Positions 17,500 to 27,582 of a stretch of 64,000 nt of DNA are shown piece after piece. The position numbers were made by a program, and so were the translations under genes. Source of the stretch: Vibrio fluminensis (lineage in GTDB: Bacteria; Pseudomonadota; Gammaproteobacteria; Enterobacterales; Vibrionaceae); the NCBI RefSeq assembly GCF_015278125.1, contig NZ_JADILO010000028.1, positions 17,549-81,548 of the forward strand, given 5' to 3'. The number at the start of each line of letters is the position of its first letter. Positions within the stretch are counted from its first letter, which is position 1. The notes under the pieces are model-generated. The model was not told where the DNA came from. It saw nothing but the letters and a program-made list of their open reading frames with translations, and ran no database searches.

Positions 17500-18765
17500 A
17501 TGGCTGAAGTCTCTACACTTGGTGCCTTAGCGGCACTTGTTGTTGCCATTGCACTTATTCTACGCAAAGTTCCACCAGCATACGGCATGATTATCGGTGC
17601 CTTAGTTGGTGGTGTGGTTGGCGGCGTTTCGCTGACTGACACTGTGTCGCTGATGATTGGCGGCGCTCAAGGTATTGTTACTGCGGTTCTGCGTATTCTC
17701 GCAGCTGGTGTACTTGCTGGCGTATTGATTGAATCAGGCGCAGCAACCTCTATTGCAGAAACGATTGTTAAGAAAGTCGGCGAAACTCGCGCCCTGCTTG
17801 CTCTTGCTCTTGCTACTCTTATTTTGACTGCGGTTGGCGTATTCGTTGACGTTGCGGTTATTACTGTTTCTCCTATCGCTCTGGCGATTGCCCAGCGCGC
17901 TAACATCTCTAAAACTGCCATTCTTCTTGCGATGGTCGGTGGCGGTAAAGCAGGTAACGTCATGTCACCAAACCCGAACGCTATTGCTGCAGCTGATGCG
18001 TTCAACGTACCACTGACTTCGGTCATGGCAGCGGGTGTTATCCCGGGTCTATTTGGTCTTGCACTGGCTTATATCATTGCTAAACGCCTAACCAACAAAG
18101 GCAGCATGGTACACGAAAGCGAAGTGGTTTCTGTCGATCACAGCAAACTGCCTACCTTTGGCGCTGCGATTGTTGCACCACTAGTTGCGATTGCACTATT
18201 AGCTCTACGCCCTATCGCGGGTATCAACGTTGATCCACTGATCGCGCTTCCGCTTGGCGGCTTTATTGGTGCGGTAGTCATGGGTCGCTTTAGCGATACT
18301 AACCACTTCGCCGTTTCTGGTCTAAGCCGCATGGCTCCGGTTGCAGTCATGCTTCTTGGTACGGGCACGCTGGCTGGCATTATTGCTAACTCAGGTTTGA
18401 AAGGTGGCTTAATTGAAATCCTGACGGCTTCAGGTTTGCCATCTTACCTACTAGCGCCAATCTCAGGTGCAATGATGTCGCTTGCAACCGCTTCGACAAC
18501 AGCAGGTACTGCGGTTGCTGCCAGCGTATTTAGCCACACAATTTTGGAACTTGGCGTACCAGCTCTAGCTGGCGCGGCAATGATTCACTCAGGTGCAACC
18601 GTACTTGATCACATGCCTCACGGCAGCTTCTTCCACGCTACAGGTGGTGCAGTTCACATGGATATTCGTGAGCGTCTTAAGCTCATTCCTTACGAGTCAG
18701 CGGTTGGTCTAATGATCGCATTTGTCTCAACCATGATGTTCGGCGTATTTGGTTTATTTGTTTAA
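17500..18765 (+). CDS. GntP-family permease (probable glycerate/gluconate transporter)
   Basis: This 421-residue inner-membrane protein has 11-12 hydrophobic segments and the Gly-rich features of GntP-type proton symporters (GGGKAGNVMSPNPNAIAAADAF and GATVLDHMPHGSFFH). The substrate is inferred: it is 17 nt upstream of glycerate kinase and downstream of cdaR, so glycerate is more likely than gluconate. The ATG at 17500 is preceded by ggaa; a TTG four codons upstream overlaps that sequence. Confidence 0.88.
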   Translation: MAEVSTLGALAALVVAIALILRKVPPAYGMIIGALVGGVVGGVSLTDTVSLMIGGAQGIVTAVLRILAAGVLAGVLIESGAATSIAETIVKKVGETRALLALALATLILTAVGVFVDVAVITVSPIALAIAQRANISKTAILLAMVGGGKAGNVMSPNPNAIAAADAFNVPLTSVMAAGVIPGLFGLALAYIIAKRLTNKGSMVHESEVVSVDHSKLPTFGAAIVAPLVAIALLALRPIAGINVDPLIALPLGGFIGAVVMGRFSDTNHFAVSGLSRMAPVAVMLLGTGTLAGIIANSGLKGGLIEILTASGLPSYLLAPISGAMMSLATASTTAGTAVAASVFSHTILELGVPALAGAAMIHSGATVLDHMPHGSFFHATGGAVHMDIRERLKLIPYESAVGLMIAFVSTMMFGVFGLFV

Positions 18766-18782
18766 GGCGTTTAGGTATCACT

Positions 18783-19916
18783 ATGAAAATTGTTATTGCT
18801 CCAGATTCTTACAAAGAAAGTCTTAGCGCGATGGATGTCGCCGTTGCCATTGAGCAGGGATTCAAACAAGTCCTGCCAAATGCTGAATACATCAAGTTGC
18901 CAATGGCTGATGGTGGCGAAGGTACGGTTCAATCATTGGTTGACGCAACCGGCGGTGAGATCATTGAACACACAGTAACAGGTCCACTGGGTCAATCAGT
19001 GACGGGCTTCTACGGTCTAATGGGTGATGGTAAAACGGCCATCATTGAAATGGCAGCGGCATCTGGCCTACACCTAGTCGAGCCTGAAAAGCGCAACCCA
19101 ATGATCACCACCACGTTAGGTACTGGCGAGCTAATCAAAGCGGTACTTGATAAAGGTGTTGAGCACATCATCGTTGGCATTGGCGGCAGTGCGACTAACG
19201 ACGGCGGTCTAGGTATGGCGCAAGCTCTTGGCATTCGCCTACTTGACGAGTCAGGCCAATCGCTTGGGTTTGGCGGCGGTGAACTGGCGAAACTGCACAC
19301 CATCGATATGAGTGAGCTTGATCCTCGCCTAGCGAATATACGCTTAGAAGTTGCGTGTGATGTTGATAACCCATTGTGCGGCGAAAAAGGAGCATCACAA
19401 GTATTTGGTCCTCAGAAAGGCGCAACGCCAGAGATGGTCGCGCAACTAGACAGTAACCTTGCTCACTATGCGGCAGTGATTAAACAGCAATTGGGTCACG
19501 ATGTGCTAAACCGTCCTGGCGCAGGTGCGGCTGGCGGTTTAGGCGCGGCATTAATGGGACTACTAAACGCAGAATTGCGCCCAGGTATCGAAATCGTTAT
19601 GGATGCGGTCAACCTATCAGAAGTGGTTGCTGATGCTGATCTGGTCATCACTGGTGAAGGTCGTATCGATAGCCAAACTATCCATGGTAAAACGCCAATT
19701 GGTGTCGCGCGTACTGCGAAAAAACACAATGTGCCGGTTATCGGCATTGCTGGCTGTCTAACTCAAGATTGTGGTGTGGTACATGAACACGGTATTGATG
19801 CGGTATTTGCCGTGGTTAACCGCTCAGTGGACTTGCCAACCGCACTAGTCGAAGCGGCACAAAACATCGAGTTAACTGCGCGTAACGTTGCTGCGATGCT
19901 GCAAGTGAAACTGTAA
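18783..19916 (+). CDS. garK: Glycerate kinase
   Basis: This 377-residue type I glycerate kinase phosphorylates D-glycerate with ATP, feeding lower glycolysis. Family blocks are visible: MKIVIAPDSYKESLSA at the start, PMADGGEGT, IGGSATNDGG, GAGAAGGLGA, and ITGEGRIDSQT near the end. Whether the product is 2- or 3-phosphoglycerate cannot be read from sequence, although GarK-type enzymes make the 2-phosphate. It is co-transcribed with the GntP permease. Confidence 0.94.
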   Translation: MKIVIAPDSYKESLSAMDVAVAIEQGFKQVLPNAEYIKLPMADGGEGTVQSLVDATGGEIIEHTVTGPLGQSVTGFYGLMGDGKTAIIEMAAASGLHLVEPEKRNPMITTTLGTGELIKAVLDKGVEHIIVGIGGSATNDGGLGMAQALGIRLLDESGQSLGFGGGELAKLHTIDMSELDPRLANIRLEVACDVDNPLCGEKGASQVFGPQKGATPEMVAQLDSNLAHYAAVIKQQLGHDVLNRPGAGAAGGLGAALMGLLNAELRPGIEIVMDAVNLSEVVADADLVITGEGRIDSQTIHGKTPIGVARTAKKHNVPVIGIAGCLTQDCGVVHEHGIDAVFAVVNRSVDLPTALVEAAQNIELTARNVAAMLQVKL

Positions 19917-19946
19917 TTTACCGGCTTTCCCTTAATTGATAAAAAC

Positions 19947-19976
19947 AAAAAACCGCTGAATTATCAGCGGTTTTTT
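19947..19976. terminator. Bidirectional terminator between garK and acnB
   Basis: A near-perfect hairpin (aaaaaaccgctga / tcagcggtttttt, loop atta) lies between the convergent ends of garK and acnB, with T-runs on both strands. Confidence 0.92.
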
Positions 19977-20004
19977 ACTAACTAAGCTTTATTCTAAAAC
20001 AAGT

Positions 20005-22593
20005 TTATGCAGGCTCTTGGAAGATCACGTCATCCGCTTTCTTGGTGTACTGCTCCATCTTATGGAAGTTCAAGTAACGGTAAGTGTCCGCCGCAGTCGC
20101 ATCAATTTGCTTAGCGTACTCTAGATATTCTTCCTTGGTTGGAATCTTACCTAGAATTGCACCCACGGCTGCTAGCTCTGCAGAAGATAGGTAAACGTTC
20201 GCACCTGTACCTAGACGGTTCGGGAAGTTACGCGTTGATGTCGAGATTACTGTTGCTTTGTCTGCGACGCGCGCTTGGTTACCCATACATAGTGAACACC
20301 CAGGCGTTTCAATACGAACCCCAGCACGACCATAAATGCCGTAGTAACCTTCTTCGGTAAGCTGGTCTTTATCCATCTTAGTCGGCGGCGCTACCCATAG
20401 ACGAGTATCTAATTGACCACCAAACTGCTCAAGTAGCTTACCGGCGGCACGGAAGTGACCAATGTTGGTCATGCATGAACCGATAAACACTTCATCGATT
20501 TGTGTACCTTGTACTTCAGATAGCAAACGAGCATCATCCGGATCATTTGGCGCACATAAAATTGGCTCGCTGATCTCAGCAAGATCAATTTCGATAACGT
20601 GTGCGTATTCCGCATCCGCATCTGCTTCCATCAGTTCAGGATTTGCCACCCACTCTTCCATTGCGGTAATACGACGCTCGATAGTACGACGGTCACCGTA
20701 ACCTTCAGAGATCATCCACTTAAGCATGGTAATGTTCGAGTTTAGGTACTCATCAACTGACGCCTGCGACAACTTGACTGTACAACCTGCAGCAGAACGC
20801 TCTGCTGACGCATCAGATAGCTCAAACGCCTGCTCAACGGTTAGGTGCTCAACCCCTTCAATCTCTAGCACACGACCAGAGAACTCGTTGATCTTACCTG
20901 CTTTCTCAACCGTCAGTAGGCCTTGCTGAATCGCATAGTAAGGAATGGCATGGACAAGATCACGTAGTGTGATACCTGGCTGCATTTCACCTTTAAAGCG
21001 CACCAGGATAGATTCAGGCATATCCAATGGCATGACGCCGGTTGCCGCTGCAAACGCAACGAGACCAGAACCTGCTGGGAATGAGATGCCTAGTGGGAAA
21101 CGAGTATGTGAGTCACCACCTGTACCTACAGTATCAGGCAGTAGCATACGGTTTAGCCATGAGTGAATTACGCCATCACCCGGACGCAACGAAACGCCAC
21201 CACGATTCATGATGAAATCAGGCAGAGTGTGGTGCGTGTTAACATCGACTGGTTTTGGATAAGCCGAAGTATGACAGAACGACTGCATCACTAAGTCAGC
21301 AGAGAAACCAAGACAGGCTAAGTCTTTCAGTTCGTCACGCGTCATTGGACCGGTGGTATCTTGCGAGCCTACAGTGGTCATCTTAGGTTCACAGTATTGA
21401 CCTGCACGTACGCCTTCTACGCCACATGCTTTACCGACCATTTTCTGTGCTAGCGTGTAGCCTTTGGTTGACGCTGATGGGTCAACTGGCTTGGCAAAAA
21501 GATCCGTTTCTTCTAGACCTAGTGCAGCACGTGCACGACTGGTTAAGCCACGGCCGATGATAAGTGGGATACGACCGCCAGCGCGAACTTCATCCAGCAG
21601 GACTTTGCTCAGTTCAAACTTAGAAATTTCTTCGTTGTTCTTACGCACAACGCCTTCGTATGGGTAGATATCAATCACATCACCCATATTCATGTTCTGT
21701 ACGTCTAATTCGATCGGTAGTGCACCCGAATCTTCCATTGTGTTGTAGAAGATTGGCGCAATCTTACCGCCTAGACAGATACCACCAGTGCGTTTGTTTG
21801 GCACGTATGGGATATCCTCACCCATAAACCAAAGCACGGAGTTAGTTGCAGATTTACGTGAAGACCCCGTACCGACTACATCGCCGACATACGCAAGAGG
21901 AATACCATCTTTTTGCAGATCTTCGATTTGAGTGATTGGACCAACGCTTCCTGGCTCATCAGGGTTGATGCCATCACGCTCCATTTTAAGCATCGCTTTC
22001 GCGTGCACTGGAATATCAGGACGAGACCATGCATCTGGTGCAGGCGATAGGTCATCGGTGTTGGTTTCACCCGTGACTTTAAATACTTTAACTGTGATTT
22101 TTTCAGCGACTTTATCTTTCGCCGTAAACCATTCCGCGTCAGCCCAAGACTGCATGACTTGCTGAGCGTTCTGATTGCCTGCTTTGGCTTTCTCTTCTAC
22201 ATCATAGAAAGCATCAAACATCAGCAGAGTATGGGACAGTGCAGTCACTGAGATAGGCGCAAGCGCTTCATCATCTAATAGCTCAACTAGTGGCGCAATG
22301 TTGTAACCGCCCTGCATTGTACCTAGCAACTGGGCAGCTTTTTCACGGCTGACGAGTGGAGAAGCAACTTCACCTTTAGCAACTGCGGTTAAAAAGCCAG
22401 CTTTAACATACGCGGCTTCATCAACACCAGGTGGAATGCGGTTTTCAAGTAGGTCAAGAATAAACGCTTCTTCACCTTGTGGTGGGGTCTTTAAAAGCTC
22501 AACAAGTCCAGCAACTTGCTCAGCATCCAAAGGCTTCGGAACAACTCCTTCAGCAGCACGCTCTTCGACGTGTTTACGGTAGGCTTCAAGCAC
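20005..22593 (-). CDS. acnB: Aconitate hydratase B
   Basis: This 862-residue enzyme isomerises citrate and isocitrate in the TCA cycle. It has the AcnB arrangement: N-terminal HEAT-like domain, the swivel domain moved forward (about 170-380), then the catalytic core. The [4Fe-4S] cysteines are in FIGSCMTN and CSLCMGNQ. The start codon is GTG (22591-22593) with gagagga upstream, giving the family N-terminus LEAYRKHVEERAAEG. It is monocistronic, ended by a bidirectional terminator. Confidence 0.97.
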   Translation of the reverse strand: MLEAYRKHVEERAAEGVVPKPLDAEQVAGLVELLKTPPQGEEAFILDLLENRIPPGVDEAAYVKAGFLTAVAKGEVASPLVSREKAAQLLGTMQGGYNIAPLVELLDDEALAPISVTALSHTLLMFDAFYDVEEKAKAGNQNAQQVMQSWADAEWFTAKDKVAEKITVKVFKVTGETNTDDLSPAPDAWSRPDIPVHAKAMLKMERDGINPDEPGSVGPITQIEDLQKDGIPLAYVGDVVGTGSSRKSATNSVLWFMGEDIPYVPNKRTGGICLGGKIAPIFYNTMEDSGALPIELDVQNMNMGDVIDIYPYEGVVRKNNEEISKFELSKVLLDEVRAGGRIPLIIGRGLTSRARAALGLEETDLFAKPVDPSASTKGYTLAQKMVGKACGVEGVRAGQYCEPKMTTVGSQDTTGPMTRDELKDLACLGFSADLVMQSFCHTSAYPKPVDVNTHHTLPDFIMNRGGVSLRPGDGVIHSWLNRMLLPDTVGTGGDSHTRFPLGISFPAGSGLVAFAAATGVMPLDMPESILVRFKGEMQPGITLRDLVHAIPYYAIQQGLLTVEKAGKINEFSGRVLEIEGVEHLTVEQAFELSDASAERSAAGCTVKLSQASVDEYLNSNITMLKWMISEGYGDRRTIERRITAMEEWVANPELMEADADAEYAHVIEIDLAEISEPILCAPNDPDDARLLSEVQGTQIDEVFIGSCMTNIGHFRAAGKLLEQFGGQLDTRLWVAPPTKMDKDQLTEEGYYGIYGRAGVRIETPGCSLCMGNQARVADKATVISTSTRNFPNRLGTGANVYLSSAELAAVGAILGKIPTKEEYLEYAKQIDATAADTYRYLNFHKMEQYTKKADDVIFQEPA

Positions 22594-22879
22594 GACTTTT
22601 TCCTCTCATTGCGGCTTCTCCTCGATTTCTGTTTGTTATAAACATGAGGAGTAAACATCCTTGGAAACTTGGCTCTCCATTGCCATATTGTCATTATTCA
22701 TCGACTGATAAACAGCGCCAGAGAGGCCAAACTGTGGGCAGCATGATAGCAAATTTAACCATAAATTAAAATCTCATCATTTTGACCAACATAGCAACTT
22801 AAGACTAAAGTTCTATGATTTGTCCGCTATTTCTGCCAGCTACAAACGATTGTTTTGTGGTTTCTCATTTTTGTTCAAT

Positions 22880-25180
22880 CTACTTAAATGATGTGCCAAC
22901 AATTAAATAGATTGAATCGAAATTATCTTCCGTTCGCCCATAAGCAAACATAATTGGCCCGATGGGTGAATCGATCCCCGCAAACAGCGAGCCCGCCGTA
23001 TACAGCGGTGCATCTGACAAACCGATATCAGGATCAGACCACACACCACCATATTCAAGCGATGCTCCCACATAGAATGGTGAAGTAAACAAACCGAAGT
23101 CGTTATCAAACCAGCGGTAACGATAAACAAGGCTACCGAATACTTTGTTTTTACCAATTAGGCTATTACGTGGGATACCGGATAGTTGTAAAAAACCACC
23201 AATACTTTCTGGATCGATGGGTAAAGTTGAGTTTTGGCTCTCAACAAACCCGCCTTCCAAATTTGCGACCAAAGTATGGCGAGAAAAACTCTTTGCAGCA
23301 GTAAAACTCGCGCCAAACTCATAAGAAACATCACTCTCTTCACCGGCAAAAACCGATGAAGGCTCTCCTACAGTTTTATCTTTTGAGACCAAATAGTGCA
23401 AATCGAGGTAAAGTCCTCGAGTCGGTAAATTATAGTTATCTAATGTATCGATACGATAATTGGCAAAGATACCTTGGCGAGTAAACTCAACATCCCCCAA
23501 TGATGGCAAGGTAGAGAAAAGGCCATCTCCATTGGTATAGCGCACTCCAATAGTAAACTCTCGCCACAAAGCTTCCTGATAACCTAATGCCCACTGCGCA
23601 ACCCACTCATTATAACTAACCGGTAAAAAGTCTTTGGTCGCCTCTAAACTGGTATCTTCAAAGCCAGCGACTGGTGCATTACGTTTTTGCTTACTGTATT
23701 CAACGCCAAATGTAGTAAAGAGTTTCTGATTTGATAGAAATGGACTGTAGAGCTCAGCCTCAACCAATTTATCCGTACCTACTTCAAGGTTGGTTCTTAG
23801 TTCAGCACCATTTTGATTGAGGTCTGTAAAGTTGGCTGACATACCGATTGAGTACTGGCTATCTGTATTGAAGTCATCTTCGAGAAAGAAACGGAAATTA
23901 AGGTAGTTCGGTCCCCACGCCTTCTCATTTACATCAAAAACCACCACATCTTGATCATCTTGCTGATCATAGCGATAAGTAATTAACTCAAAACGATCAA
24001 GGGCATAAAGGTCTTGAACGCTTTGCTCTAACTGCTTAGTAGTTAAGTGTTGATTGGGCTCAAGGTTGAGACGGCTCTCTAGAAGCTCATCGCTATAGTG
24101 GGTGTTATTGTTAATCACTATATCGCTGACAGGAATTTCATCGCCATACTTAAGTTGTTTACGTAACGCTTGTTTATGTTCAACATACTTCTGATAGTCA
24201 GCACTGCTGAGTGATAGTGCTTGTAAGCGCTCCTTTTGTGCCGTGGCAATACGAATACCTTCTTGGTACGCCTCAGGCATACGCTCAAACTCCGTGGTTT
24301 CCATATCACCCACTTGTGGTTGCAATAGGAAATCCTGCTCTGTCAGAGTTTCAGCCTGGCGGCTAGTACTGCGGCGCACCAGATAATTGGAAAGTTGATC
24401 GGCAACCGTAAATAGATCGGTAAAATCTTCTTCCTGCTTGTAATCGGTACTAATATCGACAGCAATGACAATATCTGCACCCAGCTCTCGCGCAACATCA
24501 ACCGGCATGTTGTTGGTCACGCCACCATCAACGAGTAATTGCTCGCCAATACGATACGGTGGTAAAGCGCCCGGTACAGACATGCTCGCCATCATGGCGT
24601 CGACAAGGTAGCCATGATCAATCACTACCGACTCTAATTCGATAATATCAGTTGCAACGGAACGATATGGGATAGCTAAATCATCAAAAGAGGCGAACGC
24701 GGGCAAGTTACCTGTCGTTTCACGCAGGATACGCAACATTCCCTGACCTTGAACGACGCCGCGAGAACCTTTAATGCCGGTATGATCAAAGCCAAGATCC
24801 GTCGTTAGCTGGTAGCGGTCTTCATACTCTTTATCTCGCACACGACGCTGACTGCGATCGACCCGGTCTCGGTAACCACTGCTCCAATCAACACTGACGA
24901 TAAACGCTTCAATTTCGTCGGCACTCATACCCGTCGCATAGAGGCCACCAACATAAGCGCCCATGCTGGTTCCGGTAATATAGTCCACTGGAATACGCAT
25001 TTGCTCGAGCGCTTTTAATACGCCAATATGTGCCGCCCCTTTCGCCCCACCACCAGCAAGTACTAAGGCAATTTTCGGTCTGTGCTTGTGATCCGTGTTT
25101 TTTGGCTCGTTAAGATCTTGTGCCAACACTCCGGATGCAATAAACGTCACCATTGTCAGTAGTAGACTTAGCTTTTTCAC
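22880..25180 (-). CDS. Patatin-like phospholipase with POTRA and outer-membrane barrel (type Vd-like)
   Basis: This 766-residue protein has a signal peptide (cut near VLA-QDL), a patatin domain (oxyanion GGGAKG at 43-48, nucleophile Ser72 in GTSMG, catalytic Asp218 in VDGG), a single POTRA-like domain (about 345-420, starting at VSDIVINNNTHYSDELLESRL), and a C-terminal 16-strand Omp85-type barrel ending in aromatic-rich strands. This is the layout of PlpD and type Vd autotransporters, in which the lipase is linked to its own barrel. It probably acts on phospholipids at the outer membrane or outside the cell. The start is GTG with gaggga upstream. Confidence 0.88.
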   Translation of the reverse strand: MKKLSLLLTMVTFIASGVLAQDLNEPKNTDHKHRPKIALVLAGGGAKGAAHIGVLKALEQMRIPVDYITGTSMGAYVGGLYATGMSADEIEAFIVSVDWSSGYRDRVDRSQRRVRDKEYEDRYQLTTDLGFDHTGIKGSRGVVQGQGMLRILRETTGNLPAFASFDDLAIPYRSVATDIIELESVVIDHGYLVDAMMASMSVPGALPPYRIGEQLLVDGGVTNNMPVDVARELGADIVIAVDISTDYKQEEDFTDLFTVADQLSNYLVRRSTSRQAETLTEQDFLLQPQVGDMETTEFERMPEAYQEGIRIATAQKERLQALSLSSADYQKYVEHKQALRKQLKYGDEIPVSDIVINNNTHYSDELLESRLNLEPNQHLTTKQLEQSVQDLYALDRFELITYRYDQQDDQDVVVFDVNEKAWGPNYLNFRFFLEDDFNTDSQYSIGMSANFTDLNQNGAELRTNLEVGTDKLVEAELYSPFLSNQKLFTTFGVEYSKQKRNAPVAGFEDTSLEATKDFLPVSYNEWVAQWALGYQEALWREFTIGVRYTNGDGLFSTLPSLGDVEFTRQGIFANYRIDTLDNYNLPTRGLYLDLHYLVSKDKTVGEPSSVFAGEESDVSYEFGASFTAAKSFSRHTLVANLEGGFVESQNSTLPIDPESIGGFLQLSGIPRNSLIGKNKVFGSLVYRYRWFDNDFGLFTSPFYVGASLEYGGVWSDPDIGLSDAPLYTAGSLFAGIDSPIGPIMFAYGRTEDNFDSIYLIVGTSFK

Positions 25181-25216
25181 CAGTGATGTTCCCTCATATA
25201 CGCCCTAGTCGATACC

Positions 25217-27580
25217 TTACCAGGTAAAGATTTTCTTCAACCAATCAGCAGGTTGATTACTGCACTCTTGTTGCAACTTATCATGTTCATCCCAAACAGG
25301 CAGCTTAAAATTATTACCACAATCAAGGACTAAATCACCGTTAGCAGTTTTAGCAAAACCAAAGGTCGCAATATCCTTAGGCCAAGGTAACAGCAACTTA
25401 GTCGGTATTCGGTGTTGCAAGTACTCTGCATAAACGCGTAATGCACCGCTAGAGCCCGTTAACTTGGTCGTTTTATTATCATCTCGGCCAAGCCAAATTG
25501 TGGTTACTTCACGTCCGTCGATACCAACAAACCAACTATCTTTGGTGTCGTTACTGGTACCGGTTTTACCCGCGAGTGCCGCTGAGGAAAACTGACTATT
25601 TAAAAAGCGTCCGGTACCTTCCGCCACACCGCGCTTCATCGCATAGGTGGTTAGCCAAGCTGCACGTTGGTCAACCGTCTGCTTAGCTATCGGTAACGAT
25701 TGAAACATCACTTTACCGTCCATATCCACCACTGAGCGCAGCGCTGATAACTTAGCCTGCTTGCCTGAGTTGGTTAACGTTTGATACATCTGCGCCACTT
25801 GGAATGGCGTCAAACTAAATGAACCTAAGAACATTGAAGGTACAGGGCGAATCTCTTGCTTATCGACGCCCAGTTTTCCAAATGTCTCCACGACTTGAGG
25901 AATACCTAACTGCATCCCCAGTTGTACCGTCGGCACATTAAGTGATTTAGCTAACGCTAAATAAAGTGGCACATCACCGCGATATTTACGGTCGTAGTTC
26001 CGTGGTGACCACACGTTACCTTTAGAACCTTTTAGACTTAATGGTTTGTCGTTTAGGGTCGTGGCGAGGTTATAACGCTCTGGTTGTTGTAGAGCCGTCA
26101 AATATACCGCAGGTTTTGCCAGTGAGCCTATTTGGCGACTAGCATTTAGGGCACGGTTAAATCCATCATAACCTGTGCGTTTCCCCCCCACCATCGCGCG
26201 GATCTCACCACTATGACGATCGACAGCAATCGCGGCACCTTCGAGCTCCTTACCTGCCACCTTAGCAAGTTGCGGGATCTTCTTTTCTATCGCTTTTTCT
26301 AATTCATGCTGCGACACCGGATCAAGAGATGTAAATACCTTCAACCCTTTGTCCGCTTCAAAAGCGCTACCCACTTTCTCTTTTAACTCTATTTTTAGTT
26401 GCTGAAAATAAGCAGGCTGACGACTGGCAATACGTGGGTTATCTTGAATATCGAGCGGACGACTGGCCGCATGGTCAAATTCACTCGCGGTCAAATAGCC
26501 TTGCTGCATCATCAAACGCAGCACCAAATCACGGCGCGTCTTAGCTCGCTCTGGATAACGCACCGGGTTGTAGTAAGACGGTCCTTTGACCATACCCACC
26601 AGCATAGCTAACTGATCAATACGCAACTCTTGAATAGGCTGACCAAAATAGAGCCGTGCAGCCAAACCAAAGCCATGTACCGCTTCACCGCCACTTTGAC
26701 CTAGATAAACTTCGTTGAGATAAGCTTCAAGAATGCGATCTTTGTCATAGCGATAATCCAGAATGATCGCGATGTAGGCTTCACGGATCTTACGCCACAA
26801 GGTGCGATCGCTGGTTAAGAACAAGTTTTTAGCCAACTGCTGAGTTAAGGTACTTCCGCCTTGTACCGTACGCCCTGCTTTGATATTGACCACCATGGCA
26901 CGCGCTATCGCCAATGGCGAAACACCATCATGTTTGTAGAAGTCACGATCTTCGGTGACCAATAAAGCATCCACCATCACTTCAGGGAACTGCTCGCGAC
27001 GTAAAAATAAACGTTGTTCATCGCGGTTTTTCTCCAGCATGCCCAACATTTTTGGTTCGATACGTAAGTAACCTAGATCGCCTTTTTTCTCCAATGATTG
27101 AATACGTGTTAAACCACTGCTATCGAAGTGCAGCATCACATGGCGATCAGGCTCTGGCCCATCAGTAAATTCAAACGGACGACGGATCAACTCAATCTTG
27201 GTCGATGACGAAGAGTACTCGCCGGCATACTTCGGTTGACGGACTTTACGATAGTTCAATACATCCAGTTCATTGCGAACTTCTTTGAGGCTAATTTCAT
27301 CGCCCGGCGCTAAATTAAGAATACGCGCATAAACAACGGTGGGTAGCTCAAATAACTGCCCTTCAAATTTTTGCTTAACTAAGCTGTCTAGGTAAATACC
27401 AATAAACAGTAAAATAGCCATACCCACCAACGCCAACTTCCAGCTAATCCCCCATAGGGTTTTCAACCATGACTTTTTACCATTTGCTGGTTTTTTCTTA
27501 CGTGGACTCGGTTTACCACGTTTAGCTGGGGCTTTTTTCGCCGCTGGCTTACGCGGTGTTTTTGTTGTTTTCTCTGTCAT
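25217..27580 (-). CDS. mrcB: Penicillin-binding protein 1B
   Basis: This 787-residue bifunctional peptidoglycan synthase has a Lys/Arg/Pro-rich cytoplasmic tail (1-36), one membrane helix (about 39-66), a UB2H domain that binds the LpoB-type activator, a GT51 glycosyltransferase (EDRDFYKHDG, GGSTLTQQLAKN), and a transpeptidase with the SxxK motif SLAK, the SLN motif in AKSLNVP, and KTGTSN. It starts 2 nt after the hrpB stop, so translation is probably coupled to hrpB. Confidence 0.96.
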   Translation of the reverse strand: MTEKTTKTPRKPAAKKAPAKRGKPSPRKKKPANGKKSWLKTLWGISWKLALVGMAILLFIGIYLDSLVKQKFEGQLFELPTVVYARILNLAPGDEISLKEVRNELDVLNYRKVRQPKYAGEYSSSSTKIELIRRPFEFTDGPEPDRHVMLHFDSSGLTRIQSLEKKGDLGYLRIEPKMLGMLEKNRDEQRLFLRREQFPEVMVDALLVTEDRDFYKHDGVSPLAIARAMVVNIKAGRTVQGGSTLTQQLAKNLFLTSDRTLWRKIREAYIAIILDYRYDKDRILEAYLNEVYLGQSGGEAVHGFGLAARLYFGQPIQELRIDQLAMLVGMVKGPSYYNPVRYPERAKTRRDLVLRLMMQQGYLTASEFDHAASRPLDIQDNPRIASRQPAYFQQLKIELKEKVGSAFEADKGLKVFTSLDPVSQHELEKAIEKKIPQLAKVAGKELEGAAIAVDRHSGEIRAMVGGKRTGYDGFNRALNASRQIGSLAKPAVYLTALQQPERYNLATTLNDKPLSLKGSKGNVWSPRNYDRKYRGDVPLYLALAKSLNVPTVQLGMQLGIPQVVETFGKLGVDKQEIRPVPSMFLGSFSLTPFQVAQMYQTLTNSGKQAKLSALRSVVDMDGKVMFQSLPIAKQTVDQRAAWLTTYAMKRGVAEGTGRFLNSQFSSAALAGKTGTSNDTKDSWFVGIDGREVTTIWLGRDDNKTTKLTGSSGALRVYAEYLQHRIPTKLLLPWPKDIATFGFAKTANGDLVLDCGNNFKLPVWDEHDKLQQECSNQPADWLKKIFTW

Positions 27581-27582
27581 GG

